Translations under genes and position numbers: made by a program | The notes under the pieces: generated by a model | What the model saw: the letters and a program-made list of their open reading frames with translations, nothing else | What the model was told of the DNA's origin: nothing | Databases searched by the model: none | Shown: one piece after another, positions 1 to 10,323 of the stretch | How positions within the stretch are numbered: position 1 is the first letter of the stretch | Layout of the letters: every line of letters begins with the position of its first letter | Assembly (NCBI GenBank): GCA_015494375.1 | Contig: WGBL01000096.1 | Location: forward strand, 1-10,323 | DNA length: 10,323 bases | Direction: 5' to 3' | Origin: Hyphomicrobiales bacterium | Lineage (GTDB): Bacteria; Pseudomonadota; Alphaproteobacteria; Rhizobiales; S144-23

Positions 1-2764
<2,764 letters not shown>

Positions 2765-2768
2765 CCGG

Positions 2769-2796
2769 TCATCTCCTGGCGATCATCTCCTGGGCT
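2769..2796 (-). promoter_or_regulatory. Duplicated Shine-Dalgarno block upstream of rpoC
   Basis: TCATCTCCTGG occurs at 2769-2779 and again at 2783-2793, a 14-bp period. On the transcript this gives CCAGGAGATGA twice. The copy nearer the gene places AGGAGA (2772-2777) 7 nt from the rpoC ATG, so it is the natural ribosome-binding site. The distal copy ends in an ATG (2784-2786) that opens a five-codon frame (M-I-A-R-R) closing with TGA at 2769-2771. Its own AGGAG directly abuts that ATG, so translation of this mini-frame is doubtful. The duplication is directly visible; any effect on rpoC translation is inference. Confidence 0.75.
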
Positions 2797-2846
2797 GTCA
2801 CGGCCGGCTCGCACGGGCAAATCGCTTGCAGCAGGCCGATCTATCG

Positions 2847-2899
2847 TGCCGCAATGCGCATCACACTGCGGGCTCGGGATGCGGGATGCGCCTGCGGCA
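2847..2899 (-). other. Strong stem-loop upstream of rpoC
   Basis: Arms TGCCGCA (2847-2853) and TGCGGCA (2893-2899) pair perfectly. Inside them GCGCATC (2856-2862) pairs with GATGCGC (2885-2891), separated by a small 2x1 internal loop (AT against C). That is 14 Watson-Crick pairs around a 22-nt loop, which also contains the first copy of a GGGATGC tandem pair (2876-2882, 2883-2889). No U-tract follows on either strand, so an intrinsic terminator is unlikely. An RNase III site, a stability element or an operator are possible roles that the sequence alone cannot separate. It ends about 80 nt before the rpoC ATG. Confidence 0.65.
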
Positions 2900-2937
2900 T
2901 TGTTGGCTCGCAATAGCTTCCGATATCTTCGTCTCTT

Positions 2938-2967
2938 ACTGCTCTTATCGTCACTGCTCTTATCGTC
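2938..2967 (+). repeat. Perfect 15-bp tandem duplication in rpoB-rpoC spacer
   Basis: ACTGCTCTTATCGTC occurs at 2938-2952 and immediately again at 2953-2967 with no mismatch. It lies in the non-coding spacer, is flanked by CTCTT and AGTAGGG, and has no visible function. Identical copies suggest a recent slippage or duplication event. Confidence 0.9.
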
Positions 2968-3108
2968 AGTAGGGTCTCTGATTGCGCGGCACTTGCGCCA
3001 AAGTCACCACACTCCTGCTGTCTGCTCTCTCCTCCGGTTCGGCTGCGCTCTTGAGGTCAGTCGGCTGTGCTTTCAATGTCAGTGGCGGCTTTGAGCGCGG
3101 CAGCGGTT

Positions 3109-3135
3109 CAGGGGCTGCGAAGGGCCCGCCAGCCC

Positions 3136-3138
<3 letters not shown>
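3109..3138 (-). other. Hairpin including the rpoB stop codon
   Basis: On the transcript GGGGCTG, beginning at the G of the rpoB TAG, pairs with CAGCCCC 12 nt later (plus-strand arms 3111-3117 and 3130-3136). One further A-U pair and a U-G pair come from the rest of the stop codon. It resembles a terminator or 3'-end stability hairpin in position, but the sequence after it is CUGAACCGCUGCC with no run of U, so complete termination is not expected. Partial attenuation or mRNA protection is inference. Confidence 0.6.
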
Positions 3139-7281
<4,143 letters not shown>

Positions 7282-7320
7282 TTGAGCTCCTCGCGTTATC
7301 GCGCTCTCTCACATCCTCAT

Positions 7321-7337
7321 ATCGATCTCAGATCGAT
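7321..7337. other. Perfect 7-bp inverted repeat, ATCGATC-TCA-GATCGAT
   Basis: ATCGATC (7321-7327) and GATCGAT (7331-7337) are exact reverse complements around a 3-nt loop. A third ATCGAT lies at 7340-7345. The element ends about 40 nt before the rpoB ATG. It could be a small RNA hairpin or a protein-binding dyad. There is no U-tract, so it is not a terminator. Confidence 0.5.
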
Positions 7338-7368
7338 CATCGATTGCCGGTGGTTGTCGGCAAGTTCG

Positions 7369-7405
7369 GCCGTGGTTGCCATCGACGCAGCCGTGGTTGC
7401 CATCG
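7369..7405 (+). repeat. Pair of identical 16-mers, 21-bp period
   Basis: GCCGTGGTTGCCATCG is present at 7369-7384 and 7390-7405 with no mismatch, 21 bp start to start, in the rplL-rpoB spacer. It shares the GTTGCC core with the 16-bp array about 60 bp further on, suggesting that the repeats in this spacer arose from related duplications. No function is visible. Confidence 0.85.
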
Positions 7406-7462
7406 TTGCGGTGGCGATCGCTCGTCATTGCGTCCGGCTGCCGCAATTGCCCGTCGTTACAT

Positions 7463-7526
7463 CAGTTGCCCATGACCTCAGCTGCCCATGACTTCAGTTG
7501 TCCATGACCTCAATTGCCCATGGCCG
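7463..7526 (+). repeat. Four-unit 16-bp tandem array
   Basis: Units at 7463-7478, 7479-7494, 7495-7510 and 7511-7526. The first is CAGTTGCCCATGACCT; the others match it at 14, 15 and 13 of 16 positions. A partial unit, CAATTGCCC, precedes the array at 7444-7452. On the operon transcript the unit reads AGGTCATGGGCAACTG, so each copy offers an AGGTCATG sequence, but no reading frame of consequence follows. The array abuts the left arm of the two-tier hairpin. Confidence 0.88.
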
Positions 7527-7581
7527 CCCGTCGTGACCCAAATTGCCGATGACGGCAGTCATGGCGACAGTCACGGGCGGC
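7523..7581 (-). other. Two-tier stem-loop in rplL-rpoB spacer; candidate RNase III processing or attenuation element
   Basis: The outer stem pairs GCCGCCCG (7523-7530) with CGGGCGGC (7574-7581) and, after a TCG bulge, TGAC (7534-7537) with GTCA (7570-7573): 12 Watson-Crick pairs. Inside, GCC (7545-7547) pairs with GGC (7563-7565) and, across a bulged G, ATGAC (7549-7553) pairs with GTCAT (7558-7562) around a GGCA loop: 8 more pairs. All pairs hold on either strand. It starts about 112 nt after the rplL stop. No U-tract follows, so it is more like a processing or attenuation structure than a terminator. The pairing is seen; the role is inferred from the E. coli operon. Confidence 0.65.
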
Positions 7582-7693
7582 TACACGAGCCTCTGCGAAC
7601 CGAATCGGGTCACAATGCGCGGGCGGGGAGCGGCGCTCGACGCACCCCACCCCGCTCGCAATCCTCTGCTCAAAGACGCCATCGGCGCGCATG

Positions 7694-8074
7694 CTATTTG
7701 AGCTCGACAGTGGCACCGGCCTCCTCGAGCTTTTTCTTGATCTCCTCGGCCTCCTCTTTGGAGACACCTTCCTTGATGGCCTTGCCGCCCGCTTCGACAA
7801 GCTCTTTGGCCTCCTTGAGGCCGAGGCCGGTGATACCGCGCACCTCTTTGATGACGTTGATTTTCTTGTCGCCAAAGCTGGTGAGGATGACGTCGAACTC
7901 GCTCTTCTCCTCGGCCGCCGCGCCATCTCCACCGGCCGCGCCCGGCACCGCAGCCACGGCCACCGGTGCGGCCGCGCTCACGCCCCACTTGTCCTCGAGC
8001 ATCTTGGCGAGCTCGGCCGCCTCCAGCACGCTGAGGGCCGACAGCTCGTCGGCAATTTTCTCCAGATCAGCCAT
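7694..8074 (-). CDS. rplL: 50S ribosomal protein L7/L12
   Basis: L12 is the multicopy stalk protein that recruits and stimulates the translational GTPases (EF-Tu, EF-G, IF2, RF3) on the 50S subunit. The 126-residue product has the full family layout: an N-terminal dimerisation and L10-binding helix region (about 1-32, MADLEKIADELSAL), an Ala/Gly-rich flexible hinge (about 33-54), and the C-terminal factor-binding domain with the signature KINVIKEVRGITGLGLKEAK (71-90) and closing EEAGATVELK. The start ATG (8072-8074) has AGAGG at 8081-8085, 6 nt upstream, and the stop is TAG. It sits 189 bp after rplJ, the standard pairing, and is followed by the 412-bp spacer before rpoB, which would allow L12 to be made in excess of polymerase. 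Nothing is missing. Confidence 0.99.
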   Translation of the reverse strand: MADLEKIADELSALSVLEAAELAKMLEDKWGVSAAAPVAVAAVPGAAGGDGAAAEEKSEFDVILTSFGDKKINVIKEVRGITGLGLKEAKELVEAGGKAIKEGVSKEEAEEIKKKLEEAGATVELK

Positions 8075-8263
8075 GGGAAACCTCTTTCAAGTTCAAATCC
8101 GTTGTCTTTCGGTTCGTTGCATTCGGAATTCGATGAACCCCACGAGCTCCAAGAACTGCAGGAGCCAGCTCCAGGAAGACCATGAACGCCATCAACTCCG
8201 CTCGTCGTCCGGTTCGTCGCTCGCCCCAGGGCCTCGCGAAGGCTCCACGAAGCCCCGATGCGC
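8075..8263 (-). other. rplJ-rplL spacer, 189 bp, non-coding
   Basis: Between the L10 stop and the L12 start there is no gene. It contains two copies of a CGGTTCG motif (8109-8125 and 8209-8223, plus-strand reading), an imperfect direct repeat AGCTCCAAGAA/AGCTCCAGGAA (8145-8155, 8167-8177), and the rplL SD. No clear promoter or terminator is visible. Confidence 0.7.
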
Positions 8264-8782
8264 TTATGCCGCTTCCGCCTTTTCCGCCCTGGCATTGAGG
8301 AGCCGGGCGAGCTGGCCGGCCGGCGCCCCGAGCACCTGTACCAGCTTGCCGGCGGGCGCTTGCAGGAGCCCGATGATCTTGCCCCTCAGCTCATCGAGCG
8401 AGGGCAGGCTTGCCAGCTCCTTGACCGCGGCCTCGTCAAGCACCTTGGCCCCCATCGCGCCGCCAAGGATGACGAGGGCCTCGTTCTCTTTGGCGAACTC
8501 GACCGCCACCTTGGGCGCCGCCACCGGATCGCTCGAGATGGCGACACAGGTGGGCCCGCGGAAGAGGTCCCGGATGCCCTCGGCCTCGGTGCCTTCGAGC
8601 GCCCGCTGAACCAGGCGGTTCTTCGCCACCCGAACCTGGCCGCCGGCCTTTTTCATCTCGCGCCGAAGCTCGGACATCTGAGCCACATTGAGCCCGGCAT
8701 AGTGGGCGACGACAATGACGCCCGCCTCACTCAGGGTCTTGTTGAAGCTTGCGACGAACTCACGCTTTTGCGCTCTATCCAT
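8264..8782 (-). CDS. rplJ: 50S ribosomal protein L10
   Basis: L10 anchors L12 dimers to the base of the 50S stalk by binding 23S rRNA together with L11; in many bacteria it also represses its own mRNA by binding the leader. The product is 172 residues, a usual length. The N-terminal rRNA-binding domain begins MDRAQKREFVASFNKTL and contains RREMKKAGGQVRVAKNRL (40-57). The C-terminal helix, which binds L12, shows three consecutive 11-residue blocks: 135-145 (KIIGLLQAPAG), 146-156 (KLVQVLGAPAG) and 157-167 (QLARLLNARAE), consistent with up to three L12 dimers. I chose the ATG at 8780-8782 because it gives the family N-terminus and has GGAG 7 nt upstream. The frame stays open for a further 132 codons upstream, but only through repetitive Gly/Ser/Arg-rich spacer with no family similarity. 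Confidence 0.98.
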   Translation of the reverse strand: MDRAQKREFVASFNKTLSEAGVIVVAHYAGLNVAQMSELRREMKKAGGQVRVAKNRLVQRALEGTEAEGIRDLFRGPTCVAISSDPVAAPKVAVEFAKENEALVILGGAMGAKVLDEAAVKELASLPSLDELRGKIIGLLQAPAGKLVQVLGAPAGQLARLLNARAEKAEAA

Positions 8783-8785
8783 TCG

Positions 8786-8793
8786 CTTTCTCC
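8786..8793 (-). promoter_or_regulatory. rplJ ribosome-binding site (decides start)
   Basis: On the transcript GGAGAAAG (GGAG at 8790-8793) ends upstream of the ATG at 8782 with 7 nt between GGAG and the start codon. It selects the 172-residue L10 over the upstream in-frame extension. Confidence 0.8.
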
Positions 8794-8806
8794 AAATTGC
8801 GGGTCG

Positions 8807-8819
8807 GGGCCTAAGGCCC
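8807..8819 (-). other. Small hairpin just upstream of the rplJ SD
   Basis: GGGCC (8807-8811) and GGCCC (8815-8819) are exact complements around TAA. An alternative, mutually exclusive pairing joins GCGGG (8799-8803) with CCCGC (8817-8821). Lying about 14 nt before the SD, either could modulate L10 translation, but the stems are only 5 bp in GC-rich DNA and may be chance. Confidence 0.35.
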
Positions 8820-8870
8820 GCCGCTCCCGCAGCCTCAACCTGCCGTCGCGTTTGCCTCTTGGGCGTCCCT

Positions 8871-8969
8871 GGAGCCGTCGCTCCCCCGGAGCCGTTCCCC
8901 TTTGGAGTCGTCACCCCTTTGGAGCCGTTGCCCCCCTGGAGCTGTTGCCCTCTGGAGCTGTTGCCCCGG
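8871..8969 (+). repeat. Six-unit 16-17-bp degenerate tandem array in the rplJ leader region
   Basis: Units begin with GGAG at 8871, 8888, 8904, 8921, 8938 and 8954 (lengths 17, 16, 17, 17, 16 and about 16). A typical unit is GGAGCCGTTGCCCCCCT; variation lies mostly in the C/T tract. On the operon transcript the unit reads roughly GGGGCAACGGCTCC. The array begins 89 nt upstream of the L10 start codon, in the region where the L10 autoregulatory leader is found in other bacteria. The mixed 16/17 period breaks reading frame from unit to unit, arguing against a coding repeat. Confidence 0.85.
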
Positions 8970-9214
8970 CTGAACTGGCCCGCCCGCGACCTCGCGACGA
9001 CGCTCACTCCCTGTCCCCGAGCTGGTGTGGCACAAATGGGAGAGTCCTTCGGCCACGTGCTCGTCGCGAGTCTCGAAGAGCGGGCGGATCGGCTGCCATT
9101 CGCCCCCCTCTTTCGCAGAGCCGCCGAGAGAGGGTGGGCGGAAAAACCGCCATGCCACGCAATTCGATCCCGTCTCATGCAGGCCCGTCATGGCCTGGAG
9201 CTGGAGCACAACTG

Positions 9215-9282
9215 GGCCTCGAGCTTGGCCTATGCTATGGGCCTCGTTCTGGGCCTATGGCCTCGAACTAGGCTTTGAGCAC
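9215..9282 (+). repeat. GGCCT(C/A)T-type 12-13-bp degenerate array
   Basis: GGCCT recurs at 9215, 9227, 9240, 9252 and 9259, with a decayed GGCTT at 9271. Spacings are 12, 13, 12, 7 and 12 bp, and units alternate between GGCCTCG and GGCCTAT starts. A less regular GGCCTGGAGCTGGAGC lies just before it (9192). It is non-coding in both directions as far as I can see. The pattern looks like an old, eroded tandem expansion. Confidence 0.65.
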
Positions 9283-9444
9283 CCGACTCTGCCTCGAGAA
9301 CACGGCTCGGCTCGGCGCTTGGAACCTTCGGGCTGATCGACGCTCATTGGCCCCATCACCCGAGAGCCGGTTCGTTGCGCTCGTGCCTCGCGCCCTCTTG
9401 GGGCCCCCTCCGGCTACCCTCAGGCCCGCCCCCGTGGGAGGCGA

Positions 9445-9456
9445 CGGCTTAAGCCG
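9445..9456. other. 12-bp perfect palindrome CGGCTTAAGCCG
   Basis: The sequence at 9445-9456 is its own reverse complement. It lies in the rplA-rplJ spacer. A protein-binding dyad is possible; a single 12-bp palindrome in about 1 kb is only weakly notable. Confidence 0.45.
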
Positions 9457-9561
9457 CGCTTGCGCGCGACACCTGCAATCTCGGACAGGTTGGAGGCTGC
9501 CTGCGCCCCGATCCGCGCCCACAAAGCGGGAGCAAAAGCAGAGCGCCAGACCCCTCCTCGC

Positions 9562-9578
9562 TCCGGGTCGCACCCGGA
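9562..9578. other. 7-bp perfect hairpin with 3-nt loop
   Basis: TCCGGGT (9562-9568) and ACCCGGA (9572-9578) pair exactly around CGC, with one extra U-G pair possible on the minus-strand transcript. Neither strand has a T-run after it, so it is not an intrinsic terminator. It may be a structural element of the long leader before rplJ. Confidence 0.5.
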
Positions 9579-9702
9579 AATCGCAAATCCGCGAACGCAC
9601 GAATTCACGACATTGCTTTTCCGAGGTTTTCCGATGACTGTCTGCTGGTTCTTCAGGCCCCGATGGGCCCCCTCCTCTCTTTCTGTCTCTTTCCGTTTTT
9701 GT

Positions 9703-9735
9703 CGGCCTATCGACCTACCGGCCTCATCGACCCTA
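9703..9735 (+). repeat. Imperfect 16-17-bp tandem duplication
   Basis: CGGCCTATCGACCTAC (9703-9718) is followed directly by CGGCCTCATCGACCCTA (9719-9735). The two units align with two single-base insertions. It lies in the rplA-rplJ spacer next to the pyrimidine-rich run, with no apparent function. Confidence 0.7.
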
Positions 9736-9804
9736 TCCCGTTCGCGTCCATTGGCGCTGCCCATGCGCGACATCAGCCTGGCCGCCGATGCTCCCCTAGC
9801 GCTC

Positions 9805-9830
9805 GCGCCTGGCACCCGCGCCTGGCACCC
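9805..9830 (+). repeat. Perfect 13-bp tandem duplication after rplA
   Basis: GCGCCTGGCACCC is present at 9805-9817 and 9818-9830 without mismatch, and a further GCGC starts a third copy. It begins about 28 nt after the rplA stop on the transcript. It forms no clear hairpin and is not a terminator. Confidence 0.88.
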
Positions 9831-9858
9831 GCGCTCTCCCGCCGATCCCCCAAGCAGA

Positions 9859-10323
9859 TCAGGCGCCCTCGAGCACGCTCTTTGGATCGACTCTCACGCC
9901 CGGCCCCTGAGTCGAAGACAACGCAATCCGCTTGATGTATGTGCCCTTGGCGCCCGACGGCTTGGCCTTGACGATGGCATCGACGAACGCCTTGATGTTT
10001 TCGGCCAGTTTTTCTTCATCGAAGCTCGCCTTGCCGACGCCTGCGTGGATGATGGCGCCCGTTTTCTCAACCCGGAACTCGACAGCGCCGCCCTTGGCCG
10101 CCTTGACCGCCTCGGCGACATTGGGCGTCACGGTGCCGACCTTGGGATTTGGCATGAGGCCGCGCGGCCCCAGGATCTTGCCGAGCCGGCCCACGAGCGG
10201 CATCATGTCAGGCGTGGCGATGCAGCGATCGAAGTTGATATTGCCTTTCTGCACCTCCTCGACGAGCTCCTCGGCGCCGACGATATCGGCGCCTGCGGCC
10301 TTGGCCTCCTCGGCCTTCTCGCC
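9859..10323 (-). CDS. rplA: 50S ribosomal protein L1, C-terminal 154 residues (5' end outside window)
   Basis: L1 forms the second stalk of the 50S subunit, binds 23S rRNA near the E site and helps release deacylated tRNA; in many bacteria it also represses the rplK-rplA mRNA. The frame is open from the window edge (GEKAEEAKAAGADIVGAEEL...) to a TGA at 9859-9861. Family features are clear: GNINFDRCIATPDMMPLVGR, the L1 signature KILGPRGLMPNPKVGTVT, then GAVEFRVEKTGAIIHAGVGK and the C-terminal PSGAKGTYIKRIALSSTQGP. L1 is usually about 230 residues, so roughly 75 N-terminal residues lie beyond the window. A GTG at 10252-10254 is an internal valine codon, not the start. It heads the visible operon and is followed by the 1076-bp spacer. 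Confidence 0.97.
   Translation of the reverse strand, partial: GEKAEEAKAAGADIVGAEELVEEVQKGNINFDRCIATPDMMPLVGRLGKILGPRGLMPNPKVGTVTPNVAEAVKAAKGGAVEFRVEKTGAIIHAGVGKASFDEEKLAENIKAFVDAIVKAKPSGAKGTYIKRIALSSTQGPGVRVDPKSVLEGA

Larger units (their letters stand above)
2765..3135 (-). other. rpoB-rpoC spacer, non-coding, with hairpins and short tandem repeats
   Basis: This 371-bp stretch between the rpoB stop and the rpoC start holds no gene I can support. In transcript order it contains a hairpin that includes the rpoB stop codon, a CCGGTTCG-type motif (3034-3050, read on the plus strand), a perfect 15-bp tandem duplication, a 14-bp stem-loop whose loop carries a doubled GGGATGC, and a duplicated SD block just before rpoC. 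I see no convincing promoter and no hairpin followed by a U-tract, so rpoC is most simply read through from rpoB. Confidence 0.8.
7282..7693 (-). other. rplL-rpoB spacer, non-coding, repeat- and hairpin-rich
   Basis: This 412-bp spacer has no supportable gene; frames crossing it have no family features. In transcript order it contains a GC-rich segment with overlapping weak 6-bp inverted repeats (7623-7657), a two-tier hairpin (7523-7581), four 16-bp tandem units (7463-7526), a 21-bp-spaced pair of 16-mers (7369-7405), a small ATCGATC inverted repeat (7321-7337) and the rpoB SD. In E. coli the same spacer holds an attenuator and an RNase III processing site that lower rpoB expression relative to rplL. 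A comparable role here is plausible but inferred. Confidence 0.8.
8783..9858 (-). other. Unusually long rplA-rplJ spacer (1076 bp), no supportable gene
   Basis: This is where the L10 leader and, in many bacteria, a secondary promoter lie, but I can place neither with confidence. The stretch is filled with short repeats (8871-8969, 9215-9282, 9703-9735, 9805-9830) and small dyads (8807-8819, 9445-9456, 9562-9578). It also holds a pyrimidine-rich run on the plus strand (about 9668-9700, purine-rich in the transcript) and an AT-richer patch around 9600-9650. Open frames across it are low-complexity, lack recognised motifs and lack good SDs. No tRNA, terminator with a U-tract, IS end or phage attachment site is seen. 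Confidence 0.75.

Noticed and set aside
7463..7526. Regular 16-bp repeats as a CRISPR array
   Set aside because: Units are directly tandem without unique spacers, far too short, and there are no cas genes nearby.
7623..7657. GC-rich inverted repeats after rplL (GCGGGG/CCCCGC and GAGCGG/CCGCTC) as a rho-independent terminator
   Set aside because: Only 6-bp stems with loops of 18-21 nt, mutually overlapping, and no T-run on the transcript side.
8821..8850. Possible rplJ promoter with TTGAGG as -35
   Set aside because: No acceptable -10 hexamer lies at a suitable distance; the match is to one box only.
8264..9178. Longer L10 of 304 residues using an upstream in-frame start
   Set aside because: The extra 132 residues come from the spacer repeats and are Gly/Ser/Arg-rich with no L10 similarity. 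The downstream ATG has a proper SD and gives the family N-terminus.
8258..9271. 337- and 187-codon plus-strand frames over rplJ and the rplA-rplJ spacer (8258-9271, 8715-9278)
   Set aside because: One is antisense to rplJ and both run through repeats; no domain, no credible start signal, opposite to the operon.
9656..9669. GGCCC-CGAT-GGGCC dyad near a pyrimidine-rich tract as a terminator
   Set aside because: The stem is 5 bp, and on the operon strand the neighbouring tract is purine-rich and upstream of the hairpin, so it cannot serve as a U-tract.
9420..9815. 131-codon minus-strand frame just after rplA
   Set aside because: It starts at a GTG inside the 13-bp tandem duplication, has a poor SD and Arg-rich low-complexity composition, and shows no recognised motif.

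Overview
The window carries part of the universally conserved ribosomal-protein/RNA-polymerase operon, read entirely from the minus strand in the order rplA - rplJ - rplL - rpoB - rpoC. It enters at base 10323 inside rplA (L1) and leaves at base 1 inside rpoC (beta prime). The GC-rich sequence, the alphaproteobacterial-style N-termini of RpoB (MAETFTGRKRVRKKFG...) and RpoC (MNQEVAKLFSPQ...), and a beta subunit of 1381 residues point to an alphaproteobacterium. Hyphomicrobiales or a nearby order is likely, but I cannot name a genus.

Layout along the transcript: the C-terminal 154 residues of L1 (10323-9859); a very long 1076-bp spacer with no credible gene; rplJ/L10 (8782-8264); a 189-bp spacer; rplL/L7-L12 (8074-7694); a 412-bp spacer; rpoB (7281-3136); a 371-bp spacer; and the first 921 codons of rpoC (2764-1). 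All five genes look intact where visible, with family motifs in place and no frameshift. L1, L10 and L12 build the mobile stalks of the 50S subunit; beta and beta prime form the catalytic core of RNA polymerase. Co-transcription couples ribosome and polymerase supply, and each downstream gene has its own Shine-Dalgarno (SD) sequence.

The genes are ordinary; the spacers are not. They total about 2 kb, and three of the four contain clear short tandem duplications (7-17 bp units, some 2 copies, some 4-6, plus a 21-bp spaced pair). The fourth (rplJ-rplL) has only a weak imperfect pair. Several strong inverted repeats are present: a two-tier hairpin between rplL and rpoB, where enteric bacteria have an attenuator and an RNase III processing site; a 14-bp hairpin upstream of rpoC; and a hairpin that includes the rpoB stop codon. 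The rpoC SD region is itself a 14-bp tandem duplication. A CCGGTTCG-type motif recurs in the same orientation in three spacers.

I see no mobile element, CRISPR array, tRNA, rRNA or defence system, and nothing that amounts to a new gene system. The points worth a second look are the spacer architecture and possible RNA-level regulation of this operon.
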